A DNA stretch of 9,685 nucleotides from PALSA-607 sp036510735 (lineage in GTDB: Bacteria > Actinomycetota > Actinomycetes > Acidothermales > Acidothermaceae). The notes under the pieces are model-generated. The model was given only the letters and a program-made list of their open reading frames with translations, was not told where the DNA came from and made no database searches. Made by a program: the position numbers and the translations under genes. Positions 1 through 6,556 of the stretch are shown here, piece after piece (the first letter of the stretch is position 1; each line of letters begins with the position of its first letter). The stretch is from NCBI GenBank assembly GCA_036510735.1, contig DATCDK010000097.1:1-9685 (forward strand). Direction: 5' to 3'.

Positions 1-1332
1 GTGCCGCGCGTGATCATGGCGTCGGAATGGGACGCCGTCACCCGCGGTGTCTCGCAGCGCGTGCGTACTCTCGAGGCCTTCCTCGCTGACGTCTACGGGC
101 CCGGTCGGGTGTTCGCCGACGGCGTGGTGCCGCGGTCGCTCATCACGTCCTCGATCCACCTGCATCGTGCAGTCCACGGATTCAATCCGCCCAACGGCGT
201 CCGCGTGCATGTTGCTGGTATCGATCTCGTGCGCGACGAAGCCGGCGCGTTCCGGGTACTCGAGGACAACGTGCGGGTGCCGTCGGGTGTCAGCTACGTC
301 ATCGAGAACCGCCGCGCGATGACGCAGTCGATCCCCGCGGTCTTCGGTGAGCACCGTGTACACCCGGTGCACGAATATCCTGCCCGGCTGCTCACTGCGT
401 TGCGCGCTGCAGCACCAGCTGGCGTAAGTGAACCGACAGTCGCCGTGCTGACACCGGGTATCTACAACGCCGCCTACTTCGAGCACGCCCTGCTTGCGCG
501 GCTCATGGGTGTCGAGCTGCTCGAGGGACGCGACCTCGTGTGTCGCAACAACAAACTGCGTATGCGGACGACGGATGGCGAGCGTCCGGTGCATGTGCTC
601 TACCGCCGTGTCGATGACGAGTTCCTTGATCCGCTGCATTTCCGCAGCGATTCGCAAATGGGCTGCCCAGGTCTGATCAACGCAGCTCGCGCCGGCAACG
701 TCACGATTGCCAACGCGGTCGGTAACGGCGTAGCCGACGACAAGCTGCTCTACACCTACGTTCCTGATCTAGTGCGCTATTACCTCAACGAAGCGCCGGT
801 ACTCGACAACGTCGAGACCTACCGCCTCGAAGACCCCGAGATCCTGTACGACGTGCTGGGCCGGCTGCATGAACTCGTCATCAAGCCGGTCGACGGCTCG
901 GGCGGGAAGGGCATCGTGATCGGGCCGCAGGCCAGCGAGGAGACTCTCGCCGAGCTGCACGACGTCGTGGCGAACAATCCGCGTGGCTGGATCGCGCAGC
1001 GGCCCGTGGCCCTGTCGACGGCACCCACCCTGATCGGTGATCGGCTGGTCCCACGGCACATCGACCTTCGGCCGTTCGCGGTCAACGACGGCGAGGAAGT
1101 CTGGGTGTTGCCGGGTGGGCTCACCCGGGTCGCGCTGCCCGAGGGCGCACTCGTGGTCAACTCAAGCCAGGGCGGCGGTTCAAAGGACACCTGGGTACTG
1201 GCCGACGAAGCGCAGCGGGTGCCGGCACAGCGCGCGACCGACCTCGCCGCGCTCCCGTCGCGAGTCTCAGACGTGCCGTTCACCGGCGCCCGCGACGCCG
1301 GTCCGACGGTGCAGATGGCGCAGCAGCAATGA
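1..1332 (+). CDS. Circularly permuted ATP-grasp family protein (DUF404/DUF407), 5'-partial
   Basis: Predicted ATP-dependent carboxylate-amine/thiol ligase of the circularly permuted ATP-grasp type 2 family; substrate unknown. Visible family motifs, numbered from the first base: VLEDNVRVPSGVSY (86-99), TPGIYNAAYFEHALLA (151-166), LLEGRDL (173-179), YRRVDDEFLDP (201-211), GNGVADDK (241-248), a Lys-Gly-rich nucleotide loop VIKPVDGSGGKG (293-304), HIDLRPF (353-359) and a C-terminal VNSSQGGGSKDTW (386-398). The core is complete, but the frame is open at base 1 and family members normally carry roughly 70-90 more residues before the PRVI...EW motif seen here at residues 2-10. The initial GTG is therefore probably an internal Val, and the true start lies outside the window. 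First visible gene of a four-gene operon; an alpha-E gene follows after 25 nt. Family assignment is very secure; the reaction is inference. Confidence 0.93.
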   Translation: MPRVIMASEWDAVTRGVSQRVRTLEAFLADVYGPGRVFADGVVPRSLITSSIHLHRAVHGFNPPNGVRVHVAGIDLVRDEAGAFRVLEDNVRVPSGVSYVIENRRAMTQSIPAVFGEHRVHPVHEYPARLLTALRAAAPAGVSEPTVAVLTPGIYNAAYFEHALLARLMGVELLEGRDLVCRNNKLRMRTTDGERPVHVLYRRVDDEFLDPLHFRSDSQMGCPGLINAARAGNVTIANAVGNGVADDKLLYTYVPDLVRYYLNEAPVLDNVETYRLEDPEILYDVLGRLHELVIKPVDGSGGKGIVIGPQASEETLAELHDVVANNPRGWIAQRPVALSTAPTLIGDRLVPRHIDLRPFAVNDGEEVWVLPGGLTRVALPEGALVVNSSQGGGSKDTWVLADEAQRVPAQRATDLAALPSRVSDVPFTGARDAGPTVQMAQQQ

Positions 1333-1357
1333 CGCGCACACGAGCGGTAGCACGCCG

Positions 1358-2296
1358 ATGCTGAGCCGGATCGCCGAGTCGCTCTTCTGGATCGGTCGCT
1401 ACGTCGAGCGCGCGGACGACACGGCGCGGCTTCTCGATGCATTCCTGCGTCGGGTGCTCGAAGACCCATGGACCGACGAAGACGCTGAATGCCGTTCGCT
1501 GCTGGCGATTCTCGGCGTCCCTGCACCGCGCGACATCGTGCAGAACACCGGCGAGATCATGCGCCAGGTGGCCTTCGACGACAAGACGGCATCGGCGATC
1601 GCCGGCGCCGTCTCGGCCGCACGCGAGAACGCGCGCGGTGCACGAGAGGCGATCTCCAGTGAGATGTGGGAATGCCTCAACGTCACCTGGCGCACGATGC
1701 CCGAACGTCGCCGAGCCGCGGCACGCCTCGGACCCAACACCTACCTCGACTACGTCCGTGAACGCACGGCGATGTTCTCCGGGCTGGCCGAGTCAACCCT
1801 GTCGCACGACGACGGCTGGCAGTTCCTGGTGCTGGGGCGAAGTCTCGAACGTGCCGACATGACGGCACGGCTGCTGTCGGTTCAGTTGTTGACGGCCGAT
1901 CAACCGGTCACCTGGGTGACCGTGTTGTCGGCCTGCGGCGGTTACGAAGCATTCCTGCATACACACGGTGGCATGGTCGACCGCAGCCGCGCCGTCCAGT
2001 TCCTTGCACTCGACCGGTCGTTCCCCCGCTCGGTGTTGCACTCGCTGACGACCGCGGAGCAATGCCTGGCCTCGCTGAATCCACAACTCGCGCGCAACCA
2101 GGGTGCCGATCCGGCGCGTCGCGTCGTCGGCCAAGCCAGAACCGCGTTGGAATACGCCGACGTCATAGAACTCGTGCGCGACCTCAGCATGCATCTCGTT
2201 CCGGTGCAAGAGGCGTGCGCAAGTGCGAGCCAGGCGGTATCCCGCAGGTACTTCACCTATGCAACTCCGCTGGCATGGGCTCAGGAGCTGGTGTGA
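1358..2296 (+). CDS. Alpha-E domain protein (DUF403)
   Basis: All-helical alpha-E protein of 312 residues, a normal length for the family. It has the hallmark start MLSRIAESLFWIGRYVERAD (1-20), the ENARGAREAISSEMWECLN block (90-108), and a second copy of the first motif, LGRSLERADMTARLL (159-173), so the fold looks like an internal duplication. No enzyme motif is known. Because alpha-E genes almost always travel with circularly permuted ATP-grasp and transglutaminase genes, a scaffold or substrate-binding role in that complex is inferred. The ATG at 1358 was chosen because it begins exactly at the conserved N-terminal motif, although the reading frame stays open into the upstream gene and the preceding Shine-Dalgarno is poor (GAGCGG, about 10 nt away). 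The stop TGA is separated by one base from the next start, so translation is probably coupled. Confidence 0.93.
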   Translation: MLSRIAESLFWIGRYVERADDTARLLDAFLRRVLEDPWTDEDAECRSLLAILGVPAPRDIVQNTGEIMRQVAFDDKTASAIAGAVSAARENARGAREAISSEMWECLNVTWRTMPERRRAAARLGPNTYLDYVRERTAMFSGLAESTLSHDDGWQFLVLGRSLERADMTARLLSVQLLTADQPVTWVTVLSACGGYEAFLHTHGGMVDRSRAVQFLALDRSFPRSVLHSLTTAEQCLASLNPQLARNQGADPARRVVGQARTALEYADVIELVRDLSMHLVPVQEACASASQAVSRRYFTYATPLAWAQELV

Positions 2297-2297
2297 G

Positions 2298-3143
2298 ATG
2301 AGCTGGCGACTGAAGATCGTGCACACAACGCGCTTCGCATACGACAGCGTCGCGCATGCGTCGTACAACGAGGCTCGGTTGACGCCACCAACATTGCTCA
2401 CGCAGACGACGCTCGAGTCACGTGTCGAGATCGAGCCGCCCGCGCCCATTTACCGCTACCACGACTACTGGGCAACGCACGTGTCGGCCTTCGACCTCGA
2501 CGACGAGCATTCCGAGCTCGTCGTCACCGCCACCAGCACCGTCGAGACGACGCAACACGCACCGCGCCCCGAGCCGTCGATCACCTGGCTCGCATTGCAG
2601 CACCCCACGACGACAGACAGGTTCGCCGAGTATCTCGCGCAGACCACTCGCACGGCCGTCGACGACGAACTTGTCGCCGAAGTGCGCGAGCACGTGCAGG
2701 GCATGTCACCGAACGAGACCGCCTTGCGCATCTCGTCCTGGATACACGACGCGGTCGAATACATGCCCGGCTCCACCGGTGTGCAGACCAGTGCGCGCGA
2801 GGCATGGCACCGCCGCCAAGGGGTCTGCCAAGACATCGCACACCTGTCTGCGGGCCTGCTGCGGCGCTTCGGCATTCCGGCCCGCTACGTGTCGGGTTAC
2901 GTGCACCCGAAGCGCGATGCGCTGATCGGCGAGACAGTCAAAGGTCAGAGTCACGCGTGGGTCGAATGGTGGGACGGTGATTGGGTCGGCCACGATGTCA
3001 CCAATGACCAGCCCATCGGCGTCCAGCATGTTGTAGTTGCTCGCGGTCGCGACTATGGCGACGTCGCGCCGCTCAAAGGCGTGTACCAAGGTCGGTCGGC
3101 CAGTCGGCTTGGCGTCACCGTCGAAGTCACCAGGCTGAGTTGA
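2298..3143 (+). CDS. Transglutaminase-like protein with bacterial transglutaminase N-terminal domain
   Basis: 281-residue papain-fold/transglutaminase-like protein. Residues 1 to about 90 form the beta-rich bacterial transglutaminase N-terminal domain (MSWRLKIVHTTRFAYDS start, typical of the family). The catalytic core has Cys177 in RQGVCQDIAHL, His219 in GQSHAWVEWW and Asp233 in GHDVTND, an intact Cys-His-Asp triad. The last motif is slightly unusual, since relatives mostly read GFDPTN. No signal peptide is evident, so it is probably cytoplasmic. Enzymes with this fold can cleave or form amide bonds; its placement with ATP-grasp and alpha-E genes suggests it hydrolyses or transfers an amide linkage made by the ligase (inference). 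It starts one base after the alpha-E stop (TGA-G-ATG), and its own stop overlaps the next gene's start. Confidence 0.92.
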   Translation: MSWRLKIVHTTRFAYDSVAHASYNEARLTPPTLLTQTTLESRVEIEPPAPIYRYHDYWATHVSAFDLDDEHSELVVTATSTVETTQHAPRPEPSITWLALQHPTTTDRFAEYLAQTTRTAVDDELVAEVREHVQGMSPNETALRISSWIHDAVEYMPGSTGVQTSAREAWHRRQGVCQDIAHLSAGLLRRFGIPARYVSGYVHPKRDALIGETVKGQSHAWVEWWDGDWVGHDVTNDQPIGVQHVVVARGRDYGDVAPLKGVYQGRSASRLGVTVEVTRLS

Positions 3144-3970
3144 CCGGCGTCGGCACCGCCGTCGGCTGCGACCTGGTGCTCGACGTCGGCGAGCCGTCCA
3201 CGATCGTGCTGAGCATCGCGCCGGCGACGAGTGCGGGAGTTCTCGACTCCGAACGATTCACTGCGAGTTGCAACGGCGATGCGCGTGAACTGATCGCGCG
3301 ACGCGTGCCGAGTACGCACGGTGCGTTTCTGCACAAGGTCGAACTGCCGATCGGCCGGGTCGAGGTGCATTACGCGGCTCATGTCAGCGCGGTCCACGCG
3401 CAGGCGCCTGGCCAGCGAGCCAGCGATGAGGCCGAGTTGCTGGAGTACCGACGGCCGAGCCGCTTCTGCCCCTCGGATCGACTCGGCGGGTTCGCCACCG
3501 CCGAACTCGGACATCTGGCACCGGGTCGTGATCAGTTGGAGGGCCTCGTCGTCTGGGTCGCGCGCCGGCTCGCGTACGTCGCGGGGTCGAGCGGCCCGTT
3601 GGATACAGCGGTCGAGACGCTGCTCGCCGGCCAGGGTGTCTGCCGCGACTATGCGCATCTGGTCGTGGCGATGGCTCGCGCACTAGACATGCCCGCACGA
3701 TGCGCATCTGTCTACGCACCGGGCCTGTGGCCGATGGATTTTCACGCGGTCGCCGAAGTGTTCGTCGAGGGCCGGTGGAACGCGGTTGACGCGACTTACC
3801 TCGCGCCACGCCAGAGCTTGATCCGCATCGCTACTGGCCGAGACGCTGCCGACACTGCGTTCCTGACCACGATCGGGGGCGATGTCGAGTTGCTTGAGGT
3901 CGACGTGCGCGCCAGCGTCGACGGCGAGTTACCCCGAGATTCGTTTACAGAGCCGGTGTTCCTGCGCTGA
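3140..3970 (+). CDS. Second transglutaminase-like protein
   Basis: 276-residue transglutaminase-fold protein clearly different from the preceding paralogue. Its N-terminal beta-rich part (about 1-110) carries the motif VGCDLVLDV. The catalytic core has Cys168 in GQGVCRDYAHL, His202 in MDFHAVAEVF and Asp218 in WNAVDAT, so the triad is intact. The RDYAHL...MPAR...YAPGL and DFHA style is that of the shorter subfamily of transglutaminase-like proteins. I chose TTG at 3140 because it preserves the conserved VGCDLVLDV segment and overlaps the upstream TGA as TTGA, a classic coupled junction. The next in-frame alternative, GTG at 3176, would remove part of that segment. No signal peptide is seen. 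It is last in the operon and is followed by a strong hairpin at 3993. Function is inferred from context: amide-bond cleavage or transfer within the ATP-grasp/alpha-E system. Confidence 0.9.
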   Translation: MTGVGTAVGCDLVLDVGEPSTIVLSIAPATSAGVLDSERFTASCNGDARELIARRVPSTHGAFLHKVELPIGRVEVHYAAHVSAVHAQAPGQRASDEAELLEYRRPSRFCPSDRLGGFATAELGHLAPGRDQLEGLVVWVARRLAYVAGSSGPLDTAVETLLAGQGVCRDYAHLVVAMARALDMPARCASVYAPGLWPMDFHAVAEVFVEGRWNAVDATYLAPRQSLIRIATGRDAADTAFLTTIGGDVELLEVDVRASVDGELPRDSFTEPVFLR

Positions 3971-3992
3971 TCGTCCGTCGTCGGTCGGCAGC

Positions 3993-4031
3993 GCGGACTT
4001 TTACCTCCTCCAGAGGGGGGTAAACGTCCGC
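3993..4031. terminator. Imperfect palindrome between convergent genes, probable bidirectional terminator or repeat copy 1
   Basis: Two 16-nt arms (3993-4008 and 4016-4031) pair at 14 positions plus one G-U, around a 7-nt loop TCCAGAG. The arms begin and end with GCGGAC/GTCCGC. It lies 22 nt after the second transglutaminase stop and 24 nt from the stop of the convergent DUF559 gene, the expected place for a shared terminator. There is no T-run on either side, so termination would be of the U-tract-poor kind often proposed in GC-rich bacteria. The right arm shares GGTAAACGTC with the palindrome at 5059-5098, so it may belong to a dispersed repeat family. Confidence 0.6.
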
Positions 4032-4055
4032 TCTTAGGCGGGAGGGGGCGGAGAG

Positions 4056-4964
4056 CTACCCGCCAGCGGCGGTCAGCTGCCGCACTCGCTCTAGCACCGT
4101 GGCGACGACCCACTCGGGACGCTGCCGGATCTGGGTCGCGGTGAACGAGAGCTCGCTCCAGCCTGCGAGTTGTAGCAGGGCGGCTGTTTCGCGGTCGCGT
4201 TCGAAGCCGAGATGCCGCGCATGAGTCTCGTATCCGTCAGCCTCGATGGCCAGTCGGATGCCCGGTAGTGCGAAGTCGACGCGTGCAACATACTTTCCGC
4301 CTGCCATCACGACGTACTGGGCAACAGGATTCAGCCCGGCCCTGCGCAGGAGTGCGAGGAGCTCCCGTTCGAGCACGGACTCGAGTTTCGGATCGGCATT
4401 CGCGAGTGCATGACGCGCTCGTTCGATGCCGACGCACCGAGCGAGTCTGCCGATCGTTTGCTCTATAGCTGCGACCGAAACGCGCCGAGTTCGCAGCGCG
4501 TCGGCTAGCACTCTCGATCCAGTCTCGATCGGCAGAGTTCTGGCGAGATCGACCAACGTTCGCGCGACCGACGTAACCGGGAAGCCTCGACAAACGGCGA
4601 TGTCGTCGGGTGCGAGTTCGGTGCGATGGATTGTTGCCCTGGGTACGTTCCGTGGACGACGAGCCTCCGGTACCGATACGTCGAAGCGGACTGGCGGCGG
4701 CGTTCCTTCAAGGCTGTGGACCTTGCCAGCGAAGCGATGGCTCAGACGTGCACCCCGGCCGGCAGCCAGGACCGCGATCCACGCGCTCATGTCGAGCGAA
4801 GGTGCGACTCCGGCGAGGCAATAGATCCCAGGGTGGCATCGCAGCCAGGTGCCGATCGCCAGCAGGTGCGCGATTTGCTTCTCGGTGTACCCGGCCGCCA
4901 GTGCTTGGGCGCGACTAAACACACCACATTGGACGGCGACAATGGCGACGAGCAGAGGCTTCAT
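4056..4964 (-). CDS. AbiEi-like winged-helix protein with C-terminal DUF559 endonuclease-like domain
   Basis: 302 residues from the ATG at 4964. Residues about 5-55 (AVQCGVFSRAQALAAGYT...GTWLRCHPGIY) match the N-terminal winged-helix domain of type IV antitoxin AbiEi-like proteins. Residues about 125-142 (CRGFPVTSVARTLVDLA) are the linker motif common in these proteins. Residues about 195-297 form a DUF559 domain related to Vsr/restriction-endonuclease folds, with YVARVDFALPGIRLAIEADG containing Asp230 and Glu241 as candidate metal ligands, followed by His248 and QLAGWSELSFTATQIRQRP. The frame extends upstream to 5060, but the extra 32 residues do not resemble the family, so M at 4964 is preferred even though its Shine-Dalgarno is weak. 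No AbiEii nucleotidyltransferase toxin is adjacent. The protein may be a stand-alone DNA-binding nuclease; cellular role unknown. Confidence 0.85.
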   Translation of the reverse strand: MKPLLVAIVAVQCGVFSRAQALAAGYTEKQIAHLLAIGTWLRCHPGIYCLAGVAPSLDMSAWIAVLAAGRGARLSHRFAGKVHSLEGTPPPVRFDVSVPEARRPRNVPRATIHRTELAPDDIAVCRGFPVTSVARTLVDLARTLPIETGSRVLADALRTRRVSVAAIEQTIGRLARCVGIERARHALANADPKLESVLERELLALLRRAGLNPVAQYVVMAGGKYVARVDFALPGIRLAIEADGYETHARHLGFERDRETAALLQLAGWSELSFTATQIRQRPEWVVATVLERVRQLTAAGG

Positions 4965-5032
4965 CGAAGCCAATCTCGCGGCTGCAGGACGGGCGCGACC
5001 GATACGCGGCCACGGTGTGGACGTCTGCTGGG

Positions 5033-5058
5033 GCTGTGCAAAACCGTCGCTGCACAGC
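5033..5058. promoter_or_regulatory. Perfect 8-bp inverted repeat, candidate operator
   Basis: GCTGTGCA (5033-5040) and TGCACAGC (5051-5058) form perfect arms around a 10-nt spacer. The element sits about 69 nt upstream of the ATG of the minus-strand winged-helix/DUF559 gene and directly next to the palindrome at 5059. AbiEi antitoxins are known to repress their own promoter through inverted repeats, so autoregulation is plausible. It could equally be an RNA hairpin in the 3' trailer of the membrane-protein gene. No promoter box could be assigned with confidence. Confidence 0.35.
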
Positions 5059-5098
5059 ACGTGCGTTTACTACCCTCCCAGGGCGGTAAACGTCACGT
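5059..5098. terminator. Imperfect palindrome at the 3' end of the membrane-protein gene, repeat copy 2
   Basis: Outer arms ACGTG/CACGT are joined through a one-base bulge (T5093) to CGTTTAC/GTAAACG, then one G-U pair, one A-C mismatch and CCC/GGG, closing a 5-nt loop TCCCA. It overlaps the last codons and stop (5093-5095) of the minus-strand membrane-protein gene, as a terminator for that transcript would. No T-run follows. It shares the core GGTAAACGTC, a TCC-starting loop and overall shape with the palindrome at 3993-4031, so the two bracket the DUF559 gene. Confidence 0.55.
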
Positions 5099-5566
5099 TT
5101 GTTGAGTCGAGGGGCGGTCGGCGGCCACCGCGCGCAGCCAACTCAGCACCCGCACCGCGAGAACCAGACCCAACACGACCCGAATCTCGGTGCGTATCCC
5201 ACGCGCCGACTCCCGCTGAATCCGCGAGTGGAAACGGTCGACGGGGGCCGGAAACGGCGAGCGGCCGACGAACATCTCCATGGGCTTGTCCGCGTCCGGG
5301 AAGGCCGCGCCGAGCATGCCGGCCAACACCGCGAGTCGAGTGCCGCGCGGCACCGCGCCCATGACGGCCCGCATCGTCGCCAGCCCTATCAACCCGTCGA
5401 CGATCGCGACCTTGCGGAACTTCGCGTCGTCGTGGTCGCTTCCCCAGTGCGGCACCGCGTCGAGGACGAAGTGGCTGCCGACAGCAACCAAAGCGACCTT
5501 GGCCGGACGCCGAGGGGCGACCAACCCGATCAGGGCTCCGGCCAGCACGTGGTTGGTGATGAACAT
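5093..5566 (-). CDS. Small multi-span membrane protein, YdjM/LexA-binding-hydrolase-like
   Basis: 157-residue hydrophobic protein with about four or five predicted membrane segments (roughly 6-17, 22-38, 54-70, 78-90, 128-146). It resembles actinobacterial inner-membrane proteins annotated as hypothetical or distantly related to the YdjM/DUF457-type membrane-bound metal-dependent hydrolases. Candidate metal ligands are His6, His32, Asp36 and His40 in SHFVLDAVPHWG, and Asp91/Asp93 in AAFPDADKP. The conserved GRSPFPAPVDRFH block (101-113) follows. No enzymatic activity is established for close relatives. The ATG at 5566 lies 9 nt after the epimerase stop on the same strand, so the two are probably co-transcribed and translationally linked; GGCTGGG is a weak possible ribosome-binding site. 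The 3' end runs into a palindrome. Confidence 0.75.
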   Translation of the reverse strand: MFITNHVLAGALIGLVAPRRPAKVALVAVGSHFVLDAVPHWGSDHDDAKFRKVAIVDGLIGLATMRAVMGAVPRGTRLAVLAGMLGAAFPDADKPMEMFVGRSPFPAPVDRFHSRIQRESARGIRTEIRVVLGLVLAVRVLSWLRAVAADRPSTQQT

Positions 5567-5575
5567 CAGCCCAGC

Positions 5576-6532
5576 CTAAGCGTGCACGTCGGGTTGGGAG
5601 CGTATCCAGTCGAGGGTCTTGGCGAGCCCTTCCGCCAATGAGGTTCGCGGCATCCAGCCAAGATGATCACGCGCCGCATTGACGTTGAGGATGATCGCCT
5701 GCAACTCACCGAGCCGGGCAGCACCGAGAACCGGGTCGTCCGGGGCGTCTGCGGCGGCCGCGACGGCCGTGTGCAGTTCGCGCACCGTTGTGCCAACACC
5801 CGTGCCGATATTGAAACGACGTCCGTCGCCGAGATCGCCGACAGCTCGTGCGAACGCATCGGTTACGTCCTCGACGAACACGTAGTCGCGCACCGCTGAA
5901 CCATCGCCGAAAATGGTTGCCTGCCGACCGCGCAGCAGGGCGTTGCCGAAGATTGCGACGACGCCCGCCTCACCGTACGGGTCCTGGCGAGGACCGTACA
6001 CATTCGAGAGGGCGAGCGCGGTGGTCTCGAGCCCGTATAGCGCGTGGTACATCCCGAGGTAGGTCTCGCCACTTACCTTCGAGGCGGCGTAGGGAGACAG
6101 CGGGTTGACCGGCGCCGTCTCGTCGACAGGCATCCGCTTCGGTTCGCCGTAGATCGACCCACCCGACGATGTGAAGACCACTTTGCGCACGCCAGCCTTA
6201 CGTGCCGCCTCGAGCACGTTGATCGTGCCGAGCACGTTGAGCCGTGCGTCCTCGATCGGGTCTTGAACACTGACGCGGACGTCGATCTGTGCCGCGAGGT
6301 GACAGATGACCTCGACGTTCGCCGCTGCGATCTCGCCGGCGAGTCGTGAATCGGTCACATCCGCTTCGATGAACGAGAACCCACGGACCGCCCCGAGCTC
6401 GGGATCCGGCAAGTTGGCGCGGGTGCCGCGCGACAGGTTGTCGATGCCGACGACCACGTGGTCGTCATCGAGCAGCCGGTCGACGAGGTTGGATCCGATG
6501 AACCCAGCAGCTCCGGTCACAAGGATGCGCAC
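5576..6532 (-). CDS. NAD-dependent epimerase/dehydratase, UDP-glucose 4-epimerase-like
   Basis: 318-residue extended short-chain dehydrogenase/reductase that acts on nucleotide sugars in the cytoplasm. The Rossmann loop is GAAGFIG (7-13), with Asp31 in GIDNLSRG at the end of beta-2 indicating NAD rather than NADP. Further motifs are HLAAQIDVR (78-86), TSSGGSIYGE (121-130) and the catalytic YAASK (Tyr148, Lys152) with Ser122/123 as the third catalytic position. SNVYGPRQDP (176-185), GDGSAVRDYVFVEDV (209-223) and FNIGTG (240-245) are typical of GalE-like UDP-hexose epimerases. Length matches the family. Substrate (glucose, N-acetylglucosamine or uronic acid) cannot be decided, so no gene symbol is given. 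The GTG start at 6532 gives the canonical MRILVTG beginning. There is no clear Shine-Dalgarno, but a TAGGGT box 6 nt upstream suggests leaderless transcription. Confidence 0.92.
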   Translation of the reverse strand: MRILVTGAAGFIGSNLVDRLLDDDHVVVGIDNLSRGTRANLPDPELGAVRGFSFIEADVTDSRLAGEIAAANVEVICHLAAQIDVRVSVQDPIEDARLNVLGTINVLEAARKAGVRKVVFTSSGGSIYGEPKRMPVDETAPVNPLSPYAASKVSGETYLGMYHALYGLETTALALSNVYGPRQDPYGEAGVVAIFGNALLRGRQATIFGDGSAVRDYVFVEDVTDAFARAVGDLGDGRRFNIGTGVGTTVRELHTAVAAAADAPDDPVLGAARLGELQAIILNVNAARDHLGWMPRTSLAEGLAKTLDWIRSQPDVHA

Positions 6533-6538
6533 AGCACG

Positions 6539-6544
6539 ACCCTA
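6539..6544 (-). promoter_or_regulatory. Candidate -10 box of a leaderless promoter for the epimerase
   Basis: On the minus strand TAGGGT is followed by 6 nt and then the GTG start. In actinobacteria a TAnnnT -10 box six or seven nt before the start codon is the usual arrangement of leaderless genes, and no Shine-Dalgarno competes here. No convincing -35 hexamer is visible. Confidence 0.4.
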
Positions 6545-6556
6545 GACGGTCCATCC

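Noticed and set aside
1..3. GTG at the first base as the true start of the ATP-grasp gene
   Set aside because: The protein begins inside a conserved family block (PRVI...EW), so the N-terminus is missing and the GTG is most likely an internal Val codon.
1037..1357. N-terminal extension of the alpha-E frame into the upstream gene
   Set aside because: The extension has no family similarity and overlaps coding sequence; the conserved start is at 1358.
819..1526. Long minus-strand open frame (235 codons) opposite the ATP-grasp and alpha-E genes
   Set aside because: Arg/Ser-rich composition, no recognisable domain, and it lies antisense to two genes with strong family motifs; a GC-rich shadow frame.
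1793..2449. Minus-strand open frame of 218 codons across the alpha-E and first transglutaminase genes
   Set aside because: Spans a junction of two well-supported genes on the other strand and shows no domain.
4965..5060. Upstream extension of the DUF559 frame to a GTG at 5060
   Set aside because: The added 32 residues do not match the family and would run through the inverted repeat at 5033-5058.
3993..5098. The two palindromes as ends of an insertion sequence or other transposon
   Set aside because: No transposase lies between them, no flanking target duplication is visible, and each is itself a palindrome rather than one end of a terminal inverted pair.
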